DNA of 64,000 bases, from NCBI GenBank assembly GCA_020051175.1, contig JAGVJJ010000024.1, positions 23,643 through 87,642 of the forward strand. The letters run 5' to 3'. The first letter of the stretch is position 1. Each line of letters opens with the position of its first letter. Shown one piece after another: positions 54,109 through 61,258 of this stretch. The notes beneath the pieces were generated by a model. The model made no database searches and was not told where the DNA came from. It worked only from the letters and a program-made list of their open reading frames with translations. The DNA is from Bacteroidia bacterium. Lineage in GTDB: Bacteria; Bacteroidota; Bacteroidia; 2-12-FULL-35-15. Made by a program: the position numbers and the translations under genes.

Positions 54109-56021
54109 TTATTTTAGAATTATGGTTTTCATTTTCGGAGGTATGGTTTTTGACTTTCTGCGTTTCTTTTTGTAACCGCTTAATGCCGTGGCAGACTGTG
54201 GCTTCTTTTCCGGCTTTTTCATCGCATGGCGAACCAGTAAAACGATTCCGGTTACAAGTGCTGCACCTCCAATGGCAACAGGTACAGGGTTAGCTTTTAT
54301 TATTTTCATAAAGCCTCCGCCATCGCTTTTTTCATCGTCATCTTTTTCACTTTTAGATGCAGAAGAATCAGAACTTCCTTCGCCTGTTGCTGTTTCGTTT
54401 GGCGCTTTGTCTTCATCGGAAATGGTTTCGGGTGCAACGGCCTCTTCTTTACCGAATTTCTTTTTCCACCAGTTTTTTATTAGCTGAATAAAGCCTTGTT
54501 TAGCCCCCTCACTGACTTCGCCTCCTTCCTCTGCCGGTTTATCTGCACCAAGTCCTTCCAGCTCATCCATGTCGCCAAAGCCCGAAACACTACTGCCGTT
54601 TAATCCTGCTTTTTTAATAGCTGCGTAGGCTGCTACAAGTGGAGTTACTGCGGTAACAACTGTGGCAATGGTTGCCGGTTCTCCTAATTCTCCGAAACCT
54701 TTGAATTGCTTTGCTGCCCGGCCTCCTGTGATAGCTTTTTTAAGTTTATCAGATTTGCCTTGCAACACTTTCACGAAAATGTTTTCAATTTTTGGAAGAG
54801 CAATTTTAGCTTTTTGCCATTTATCGATGCTGATTCCTTTGGCTTTTATTTCGGCTTCGGTGAGATAGGCGGGATATAATTTTTCCGCCATGTCGAGTAA
54901 ATTGATTTTCATAGCGAGTAAAAAACCGCCACGAACAGCGAGGGTAAGTGGGTTAAAGCGTACAATTGCCTTTACTGCTTTTTTCGCAACTTCCCCTACT
55001 TTCTCCCCAACTTTTTTTACTCCTTCCCCGACTTTCTTAACAGCTGCTTTTACTTTGCTGAAAAACTTTTTAGGAGCCTGAATTTTTCCAAGACCGTTAA
55101 TTTCATCCTCGTCATCTCCATACAAGCCGCTTACTCCGTTATGTTGGTTCCAGCGTTCTTCTTCCTGTTCCAGCAGTTCAAGTGCTTTGTCCCTGTTGGG
55201 AGTGTTCCAGTTGGCAATAGCGTAATTGAGCATGTCAAGGTGTGCCTTTGCTCCACCGGAAATAATAACAGATTTTGGATTTTTTGTAATGTAGTCCCGT
55301 GTCCGTACCAAATGGTTATACATCGCTGTTAACTCCTGTTCGCTGGATGGCATTATGCCCAGTCCTTCAAGACGGTCAATTTCTGCGAAATCAACGCCTG
55401 TTAAAATACCGTATAGCTCTTCGTCAGGCGAATTGCCCAAGCCGGAAAGCACGGCTATTGGAATACCGTTTAATTGTGTCATGTGATAGTCTATTTTAGC
55501 TGTGAATGGTTTTTCGTAATTAAAATGGTGTGCAACGCAATCGAGTGTATAATGCTCTCCGTTTGCCTTTGGAGCAATCACGTACACATGCTGCCAGTCG
55601 TTATCATATTTGGTGATCCTGAATGCGTGCGGTATATCAAGATTGGTAAGAAAAGAGCTTATGAAAATGGAGTAGCAATCACAATCAATTCCACTAACCC
55701 TGTCATGCCATGCCCTTGCAGGTCTCCGCAATTGCTCAATGCCTTTTTCATCTAATTTGTATTGACAATGTGAGTAAACAAATTTCCAAACGTTATAACA
55801 GGTTTCTTCTAAGGTGCTGCCTTTAAGTTTGGGTGCAATTAGTTTTGTGTCGTCCAGATATTGATACACAACTTCCTGCATCAGTTTAATCGTGTCCTTT
55901 ACGTTGCCGTTCCGGTATTTTACTTTGTCCAGCAGATTTGCCGAAGGAAACAAACTATTGTATTGTAATCCGCTGCGATATTCCGTTGTGCCGATTTTTC
56001 TATGTCAAGCAGATTTCTCAT
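54109..56021 (-). CDS. Transglutaminase-like cysteine protein with membrane tail; needs -1 frameshift
   Basis: The long frame has only a TTG (55953) as start. An ATG at 56021 that overlaps the upstream stop (ATGA) begins MRNLLDIE and joins it by a -1 shift at five A (55995-55999), giving 637 residues. The N-terminal domain (about 50-175) has the transglutaminase-like Cys and His in VSGIDCDCYSIF (about 110) and WQHVYVIAP (about 142). A Lys/Val amphipathic stretch lies near 314-350, acidic Ser-rich linkers follow, and a membrane helix (VAIGGAALVTGIVLLV) precedes a basic C-terminus. Six G-[LF]-G words punctuate the linkers. It could process or cross-link particle proteins. Confidence 0.74.
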
Positions 56022-56527
56022 ATTGATACCTCCTTTGTTTGTGTGGTACTGATACCATTTGCGGTGGTCAGAATATCAACCCGTACTTTTCTTGTTGACG
56101 GTTTGCCGGTGAAGCGATCAGCAATATATTTCAAGAAGTCAGGCATAATCGGAAGTACATCCAATGCGTGGAACTCCACATCTACATCATTGATGTAGGT
56201 CACATCCTTTGCTTTAAGATTAATTGTTTCCCCGGATGCGTTGGAGTTCCCAATTTGAATGTTTTTATAAAAAACTTTCAGATAAGGTTTTGAAATAATT
56301 AAATCGTTCCCTGTTGGATTGCTTGCTTTTATGTCTGCTTTGAACACAACCTTTCCCGGCAATTTGATTGCACCGATTCCGCTTATTCCTTGCTTTTTAA
56401 TGCCGAAATTTTCAAGGTGCAGGTCTATTTTATCGGCAGTGTCAGAAGTTTTAGCAACATGAACTACTCCAATAACCAAAGCGGTTGCAGCTCCACCAAT
56501 AAGTAATATTTTTCCGGTGTTATTCAT
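56018..56527 (-). CDS. Membrane-anchored LEA2/immunoglobulin-like protein
   Basis: This 169-residue protein has an N-terminal membrane helix (ILLIGGAATALVIGVVHVA). A beta-rich domain follows, with VVFKADIKASNPTGNDLIIS and KVFYKNIQIGNSNA, resembling the late-embryogenesis-abundant type 2 fold in which a conserved N-P sits between strands. It contains QGISGIGAIKLPG, one of the shared glycine motifs. Its stop overlaps the following ATG. A membrane-associated particle protein is an inference. Confidence 0.7.
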   Translation of the reverse strand: MNNTGKILLIGGAATALVIGVVHVAKTSDTADKIDLHLENFGIKKQGISGIGAIKLPGKVVFKADIKASNPTGNDLIISKPYLKVFYKNIQIGNSNASGETINLKAKDVTYINDVDVEFHALDVLPIMPDFLKYIADRFTGKPSTRKVRVDILTTANGISTTQTKEVSI

Positions 56528-56750
56528 TTGGTTTATTTTCGTTATTGTCTTTTTTGATAATGTGTATCATCCAATCTCCGAGAACTTTTACTGCTACCAT
56601 TATTGCCCCGCCAATGAGTGAGTGTATTGTAAAATCAAACAGCTCATCTATTTTGAGATTGAGCAAAATGTGAATATTATAGATGTAATGGGTCATTGCT
56701 CCGATAAAGCCTCCTATAAAGGCTAAAAGATTATTGCTGTTGCCGTCCAT
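56520..56750 (-). CDS. Small membrane protein, holin-like
   Basis: This 76-residue protein has two or three helices (LLAFIGGFIGAMTHYIYNI, and SLIGGAIMVAVKVLGDWMIH) and a charged C-terminal tail (KKDNNENKPNE). Size, helices and tail fit class II/III holins, and it is encoded together with a lytic transglycosylase in the same operon. The link is circumstantial. It overlaps the LEA2-like gene by eight bases. Confidence 0.6.
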   Translation of the reverse strand: MDGNSNNLLAFIGGFIGAMTHYIYNIHILLNLKIDELFDFTIHSLIGGAIMVAVKVLGDWMIHIIKKDNNENKPNE

Positions 56751-56907
56751 ATTATTTCATTAATTATTAGTTGTTGAAATTTGATGGAGCAAAGATTATA
56801 CAGTGAAATAGTGCTGTTTTTACTTAGTTGTACTTAAACAGAATTCCTTCTTGATGTTTTGTTTTAAGAGCAGTTACTTTGTTTAGTTTAGGGGATAGAG
56901 TGAATAA

Positions 56908-56934
56908 AAAAGGGAAGCTTTTGACTTCCCTTTT
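56908..56934 (-). terminator. Strong intrinsic terminator after the 196-residue protein gene
   Basis: Arms AAAAGGGAAG (56908-56917) and CTTCCCTTTT (56925-56934) form a 10-bp stem; on the minus strand TTTTTTATT follows. It separates the 196-residue gene from the long operon downstream. Confidence 0.88.
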
Positions 56935-56953
56935 CGCACTTTTTGTTTTGTAA

Positions 56954-57544
56954 TTACGAAAATGCAGGTATTCCGAGCACTTCAATATAAAACTCTACTT
57001 CTCCGGCAGTATATGGATTGCCGGAAGGAATTGCACTAACAATATTTACCTGTCCTTTAACTCCAGCCTGTTCGGACGAATTGATTGGAGCCATTGCTCC
57101 GCCTACTAAAGATGGGGTTTGTGCAAAACCTGCTGTATTCGGTACAGGATTGGCAGCATTATAAAAAACGTTAGCTGGTAAAAGCTGAAAAAAAGCAATA
57201 GCCGGGCCACCTGCAAACGGTGTTTTTATAGTGTTGTAAAAATTGACAATTCTTTTCCCTGCCGGTTTTGCATTGGCAAATAATTTTTCTACGGTGGTTG
57301 TGCCTGCTCCAGCGTTTAAATCGGATGCGGTAATACTGCCCGCTTTAATGATTTGTGTACCACCTCCTGCTGCTGAACCACCGGAAGCTTGAATTTCTGT
57401 ACTTGAATAATCGTAACCAATGTCATTAATGATAATAGTCTTATCAATAATGTTTGCTCTTCGTGTTGCATGGATAAATAGCTCAATTGAAATCGTGTCA
57501 ATTGTTTCCGAGCCAATACGTTTAAGTTTTACTGTTGTTCCCAT
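56954..57544 (-). CDS. Candidate abundant structural protein (196 residues)
   Basis: It begins MGTTVKLKRIGSETIDTISI and is beta-rich, with Ala/Gly-rich loops (ASGGSAAGGGTQIIKAGS). It ends VEFYIEVLGIPAFS. The gene is a single transcription unit, closed by its own strong terminator, which suggests high expression. The style (short basic N-terminus, beta strands, many Asn/Gly) suits a capsid or surface-layer protein, but no family is recognised. Confidence 0.62.
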   Translation of the reverse strand: MGTTVKLKRIGSETIDTISIELFIHATRRANIIDKTIIINDIGYDYSSTEIQASGGSAAGGGTQIIKAGSITASDLNAGAGTTTVEKLFANAKPAGKRIVNFYNTIKTPFAGGPAIAFFQLLPANVFYNAANPVPNTAGFAQTPSLVGGAMAPINSSEQAGVKGQVNIVSAIPSGNPYTAGEVEFYIEVLGIPAFS

Positions 57545-57698
57545 AATTTTATGTTTTTAGATTAATAATGGGAATAAAGGTTAGGCTATGGCTTAGGTAG
57601 GTTTTTAGTTATTTCGGCTTTTTTGTGGATATTTAGAAATAACGGAGTTTAGTTTAACTTAGGAGGGGGTTCAAATTTATTAGATGCTATGAATATTG

Positions 57699-58598
57699 TT
57701 ATAGTGAGCTTTCAAGTTCTTCATTTTTTTCGTTTATAATAGTTATAATTTCAGTATAATTTTTTTGACCACATAATATATTGTAATCAAATTCACTTAA
57801 AAAAAATGGACAATTTCTGCATTCAAATAGGTCTACATTTTTATATTTACTATTTGTTATTTTAGGGCAGTTTGAAATTGAAGTATTTGCCTTGCTTCCT
57901 TTTTTCATTAATGGAATAGCAAGTTTCATTACTTGTTTGTTAATTTCATTTTTTTGCCATATCAATTCTTCTTTGAGTTCATCGTCTTTAGGATTAAATA
58001 CCCATTTTTTATTTCGTATGTTATGAAATAAATTCAGTTCTAAGTCTCTTTCCTGGAAATTATAGTCAAGACCAGATAAATCAATTTCAATGGTTGGTAT
58101 TCCAATTTTTTTAATTTTCTCAAATTTTGCCTCTTTAACTTTGTTTGTAACGGCTACTTCTATTAAAATATCTCGTCCTGCAATTTGAGCCTGTATGTCA
58201 GGCACAATGTTATGTAATCTTTTTTCGGATTTAATGTTTTTTAAATTGTATGTTTTTGAAATAATGTTCCCAATATTATTTGTCCCCGGTTTAGGTTGAA
58301 ACAAATCACTTAAACGATGAAAAATAAACCGCTTTTCACGATACGGTAATGTAATAGAACATTCTCTTTCAAGTAATGCTTTTGCTGAATAATGGAGAGA
58401 TGTTTCATAAGCATATTCACATTGCTCTGATTTATAATGTGCAAAATGTTCTTGCTGTTTTCCTGTTTCCCCCTTTTTTGCAACAAGTATTGCCTTGCAG
58501 CAAGGACATTGACAGTTGCACTTCAATCCTCTTTCCGCATCAGAGATATGAATTATTTTTCCATCTCTGATTCCATGCTTTAACAGTTTGTGTACCAT
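57699..58598 (-). CDS. CoiA-like nuclease (competence-type)
   Basis: This 299-residue protein has an N-terminal Cys cluster (LKCNCQCPCCKAILVAKKG), then HFAHY (EHFAHYKSEQC). The PD-(D/E)xK strand is IVPDIQAQIAGRDILIEVAV, with Asp and Glu in place. This is the CoiA layout: zinc binding followed by a restriction-endonuclease-like core. CoiA promotes DNA processing in competence; similar genes occur in phages and plasmids. A second Cys set near the end (FECRNCPFF) is unusual. It lies upstream of the structural genes and reads in the same direction. Confidence 0.8.
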   Translation of the reverse strand: MVHKLLKHGIRDGKIIHISDAERGLKCNCQCPCCKAILVAKKGETGKQQEHFAHYKSEQCEYAYETSLHYSAKALLERECSITLPYREKRFIFHRLSDLFQPKPGTNNIGNIISKTYNLKNIKSEKRLHNIVPDIQAQIAGRDILIEVAVTNKVKEAKFEKIKKIGIPTIEIDLSGLDYNFQERDLELNLFHNIRNKKWVFNPKDDELKEELIWQKNEINKQVMKLAIPLMKKGSKANTSISNCPKITNSKYKNVDLFECRNCPFFLSEFDYNILCGQKNYTEIITIINEKNEELESSL

Positions 58599-58708
58599 TA
58601 ATTTTTATTTTGATTGCACTAAGTTGAATATTTTTAAATTATTTCTCTGTCAATTTGCAACTTTATTCTTAATTAAAGCTAATTAATAAAAGTGAAAAAG
58701 CATTAATA

Positions 58709-58915
58709 TTACTCGCTCCAGTCTCCCAGATGTTCAATAATAATATCTATCTGCTTCGGCAATAAATTCCTGTAATTACTCCTGCCTACACATGCGTCCA
58801 ACTGGGAACGTATGGATTTAATATTTTTCATAAATGTAGGTTGCGAGAGTTGATATTTATAGGCGAGTGTTTTAAATGATTCTTTGCCGTATCTTCTTTT
58901 TTCTTTTGTTGTCAT
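58709..58915 (-). CDS. Small helix-turn-helix-like protein
   Basis: This 68-residue protein has a predicted helix-turn-helix (SFKTLAYKYQLSQPTFMKNI). The length and position next to the excisionase-like gene suggest a regulator or replication accessory. It starts ten bases after the upstream stop. No family is assigned. Confidence 0.62.
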   Translation of the reverse strand: MTTKEKRRYGKESFKTLAYKYQLSQPTFMKNIKSIRSQLDACVGRSNYRNLLPKQIDIIIEHLGDWSE

Positions 58916-58925
58916 GTGATGTAGT

Positions 58926-59216
58926 TTAAATAATATTTTGATTCGCTTCGTCTTTAAACCGGTCTAATTCCGAAGCATAAATTTGCCATGAGCAGTTAGG
59001 GTTATCCTGTCTTGCTCTTAACTTTCCTATTTTACAGCGGTACACTACTGTGCTGTACTTTATTCCTGTTATATGGCTGAATTCTTTTGGAGTATAAAAC
59101 TCCTTTTGAGGATTTTTTTTGTCAAACAACAGTCCTTTAACATCGTTGACAATGCGTTGGTGAAAGACTTCCAGGTCTTTTACCGTTGCGATTTGGTTAA
59201 ATTCATCTTTGGTCAT
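58926..59216 (-). CDS. Excisionase/MerR-like helix-turn-helix protein
   Basis: This 96-residue protein has FYTPKEFSHITGIKYSTVVY and WQIYASELDRF, a winged helix-turn-helix of the excisionase (helix_turn_helix 17) type. It is the first leftward gene, divergent from the S24 repressor, which is the usual place for an excisionase or early activator. It would drive excision or the operon when the repressor is lost. Confidence 0.78.
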   Translation of the reverse strand: MTKDEFNQIATVKDLEVFHQRIVNDVKGLLFDKKNPQKEFYTPKEFSHITGIKYSTVVYRCKIGKLRARQDNPNCSWQIYASELDRFKDEANQNII

Positions 59217-59238
59217 TGGTTATTAATTTGAGTTTTTT

Positions 59239-59274
59239 GGTAAAATTATAACCTTAATTGGTTATTATAATAAC
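59239..59274. promoter_or_regulatory. Operator candidates in the divergent switch region
   Basis: GTTATTATAATAAC (59261-59274) is a perfect 14-base palindrome. A second, weaker site GGTAAAATTATAACC (59239-59253) reads on the other strand as GGTTATAATTTTACC and shares the GGTTAT start. Both lie between the excisionase-like gene and the repressor, where binding would control one or both promoters. Confidence 0.6.
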
Positions 59275-59377
59275 ATGTGGCAAAATATTTTATGATTTTT
59301 TCTTATCTTTAATATTAGTTTCAAACTATCTCTAAACTGTAATAAAAAAATGAAGTTTTGAATTAAAATTGAACTGT

Positions 59378-60049
59378 ATGAAACCACCAATTGAAAATAT
59401 TGAACTGATTCGTAAGGCAAAAAAGCTAAGTAGGGAAGTTGTTGCTGACAAATTAAAACTTACTGAGAATAATTATGGAAAAATAGAGCGGGGAGAAGTG
59501 GGTCTAACATTAGACAGACTTTATGAATTGGCAGCTATATTTAAAATGAAACCGGAAGAAATACTGGCTTATGGTAAACCGCAAAAGGGAAATATAACCT
59601 ATGTGCCAATTGAAGCTCAACCAGCGTTTTTAGAAGGAAGGGAGAAAGGGGATGCAGAATATAAAACATATCACCTCCCATTCATCGAAGGGAAAGACCT
59701 TTATATGATTGATGCCATTGGGGATAGTATGGCTCCAACAATTTCACATGGTGATTATATTGTTGTTGAATCAGTAAGTGACTTAAAGGCAATTCAGTTT
59801 GGTAGGGCGTTTATAATAGTTACAAAAAAAGAGTGTATAGTTAAAAGATTATATAGTCATAAAAACGTGAAGAAGTTTGTCCTGAAGTCCGATAATCAGA
59901 TGTATGAGCCTTATGAAATTAATCGGAATGATATAATTGCACTATGGTTGGTCAAAGATTATTTATTAAGGACGAACCTTTCCTTACGGAATTCATTTCT
60001 GTTTACCGAAAGTAGTGATCAGGAACAATCTAAAAAAGGTCATAAATAG
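59378..60049 (+). CDS. XRE-S24 repressor (cI/LexA-like)
   Basis: From the ATG at 59378 (MKPPIENIELIRKAKKLS) the protein has 223 residues; an earlier TTG is less likely. An XRE DNA-binding domain covers residues 1-65 (SREVVADKLKLTENNYGKIE). The C-terminal S24 peptidase has the Ser motif DAIGDSMAPTISHGDYIVVE and the Lys region KECIVKRLYSH, so SOS-type self-cleavage is likely. No Ala-Gly cleavage site is obvious, which needs care. It faces away from all operon genes and should keep the element silent. Confidence 0.88.
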   Translation: MKPPIENIELIRKAKKLSREVVADKLKLTENNYGKIERGEVGLTLDRLYELAAIFKMKPEEILAYGKPQKGNITYVPIEAQPAFLEGREKGDAEYKTYHLPFIEGKDLYMIDAIGDSMAPTISHGDYIVVESVSDLKAIQFGRAFIIVTKKECIVKRLYSHKNVKKFVLKSDNQMYEPYEINRNDIIALWLVKDYLLRTNLSLRNSFLFTESSDQEQSKKGHK

Positions 60050-60079
60050 TTAAAATTATAGCTCACGAAAATTAAAATC

Positions 60080-60110
60080 TTTGGAATAAATAGCTGAAAG
60101 GCTATCTTTG
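60080..60110 (+). promoter_or_regulatory. Promoter of the complete tRNA-Arg gene
   Basis: TTTG (60080-60083), a 19-base spacer, and TATCTTTG (60103-60110) match the Bacteroidota -33/-7 consensus exactly. It lies 30 bases before the tRNA. Confidence 0.85.
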
Positions 60111-60140
60111 TATCAGAAAGAGTATTCTTTGTGTTTATAT

Positions 60141-60212
60141 GGTTTCGTAGTTCAATGGATAGAATAGGGCTTTCCTAAAGCTTTGATGGAGGTTCGATTC
60201 CTCTCGAAACTA
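60141..60212 (+). tRNA. tRNA-Arg(CCT), complete
   Basis: Acceptor GGTTTCG pairs with CGAAACT (G1-U72 wobble), D-stem GTTC/GAAT, anticodon arm GGGCT-TTCCTAA-AGCTT (two G-U pairs), T-arm GGAGG-TTCGATT-CCTCT, discriminator A. Anticodon CCT reads AGG. CCA is not encoded. It has its own consensus promoter. Its anticodon and acceptor stems do not complement the 5' fragment at 43208, so it is a separate tRNA gene and not the lost half of that one. Confidence 0.92.
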
Positions 60213-60267
60213 CTAATTTTTTTTCGCTTAGTTGTTCCTGAATTATCAGCTACTAATAATTATTAAA

Positions 60268-60606
60268 TTACTTTTTTTTAGCGGAAACGGCTTTATCCTT
60301 TGAGCTTGTATTCTTATCTATCCGTTCTACTGTTTCAGTTAATTTTGCTAAGGTTTCGAGCAATTCTTCATTTTTAACCCGTTTGTTTTTAAAAGCCACA
60401 ATTTCTGCTTCTGTTATATAATGGAGAAATAAATTTTGTTCCAGCACCTTACTAATTCTTTGTAACAAGCCGGTATCAATCGTTTCCCTGTCAAATATCT
60501 CGTAAACATTTCTGCGCGAATAGCTTATGGCATCAGCAAACTTTGTAACACTCATGCCTTTTGACTTAACCAGTCCTTTTATAATTTTCCCTATATGAAT
60601 TGCCAT
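60268..60606 (-). CDS. XRE-type helix-turn-helix protein
   Basis: This 112-residue protein has a lambda-repressor-like domain at about residues 5-55 (LVKSKGMSVTKFADAISYSR). The C-terminus carries a Lys/Glu coiled segment (LETLAKLTETVERIDKN) and a basic end (SAKKK). It probably dimerises through the coil. Its targets are unknown; the palindrome at 60735 upstream is one candidate. Confidence 0.8.
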   Translation of the reverse strand: MAIHIGKIIKGLVKSKGMSVTKFADAISYSRRNVYEIFDRETIDTGLLQRISKVLEQNLFLHYITEAEIVAFKNKRVKNEELLETLAKLTETVERIDKNTSSKDKAVSAKKK

Positions 60607-60683
60607 AATAGTTGAAAATCCATAAAAAGGACATATAAATGGTTATATTTTGTGCTGTATTAATTCTCACAATGAGAAAAATA

Positions 60684-60715
60684 TTTGCACATATTGAATT
60701 TATACCATATTTTTG
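60684..60715 (+). promoter_or_regulatory. Promoter-like site with no gene downstream
   Basis: TTTG (60684-60687), 20 bases, then TATTTTTG (60708-60715) fits the -33/-7 consensus and reads rightward. No reading frame follows for over 500 bases on this strand. It may drive a small RNA or be fortuitous. Confidence 0.5.
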
Positions 60716-60734
60716 CTGCGAGTGTTTAAATAAT

Positions 60735-60751
60735 ATAGACGAATCGTCTAT
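60735..60751. promoter_or_regulatory. Palindrome ATAGACGA-A-TCGTCTAT
   Basis: A perfect 8+8 palindrome with one central base, in the 313-base spacer between two XRE genes. It suits an operator for a dimeric XRE repressor. The rest of that spacer holds a short ATATGTA tandem repeat near 60884-60903 and no gene. Confidence 0.6.
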
Positions 60752-60918
60752 TCATGTTTAATAGCTGTTCAAAAAAATACGGTAGCAGGGTGTTTGTGTG
60801 GAAAATAACAAAGCGTTCTTTGAATACGACCGTAATTCAAGGTTGAGGGTAACAGAAAAACGGGATTGAATGGAAAATGGAATATGTAATATGTAATATG
60901 TAATGCAGAGTAGTACTG

Positions 60919-61134
60919 TTAAAAGTAGAAAAACTCTTTTACATCTACTTGTAAAGCATCGGCAATTTTAAGCAGGGTTAGAGCAGTTACATTTATTCGT
61001 CCTTTTTCAATAGGAATGAGATTGGTTTTTTCCATATCGCAGGCGTGTGCCAGCTCTGTAACTTTCATTCCTTTCTTTTTTCTCAGGTTAGAAATATTCT
61101 GCCCCACCAGCCTTAAATATTCCCGGTTGTCCAT
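60919..61134 (-). CDS. Small XRE-family transcriptional regulator
   Basis: This 71-residue protein is a single XRE domain (NISNLRKKKGMKVTELAHAC, then IPIEKGRINVTALTLLKIAD). It resembles the short regulators of toxin-antitoxin and restriction systems (C proteins). It is divergent from the 908-residue protein gene, 124 bases away, so it may regulate that gene. No toxin gene is adjacent. Confidence 0.85.
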   Translation of the reverse strand: MDNREYLRLVGQNISNLRKKKGMKVTELAHACDMEKTNLIPIEKGRINVTALTLLKIADALQVDVKEFFYF

Positions 61135-61258
61135 ATCCTATAAGATTTATACAAAACTTCAAGAATTTGTATAAATTGAGGGTATGATATATCATATCTT
61201 CTGTAATTTTTATAAATTTGTTTATAAAGGAAAAAAACAGAAGTAAAAAACGAAACTC

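Larger units (their letters stand above)
43208..60212. mobile_element. Integrated virus-like element at tRNA-Arg(CCT); right end uncertain
   Basis: The left end is set by the truncated tRNA followed at once by a tyrosine recombinase gene. An S24-type repressor and excisionase-like gene lie divergently near the right. Between them is a single leftward block of closely packed genes, many with overlapping stops and starts. The element carries a RadC/LPD1/RadA-like protein of the kind seen in mobile DNA, a lytic transglycosylase, and numerous membrane proteins, but no terminase, portal, tail or conjugation gene that I recognise. The right end may be the complete tRNA-Arg at 60141-60212. Because that tRNA does not base-pair as the missing half of the left fragment, the true end may instead lie beyond the window. 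Confidence 0.78.
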
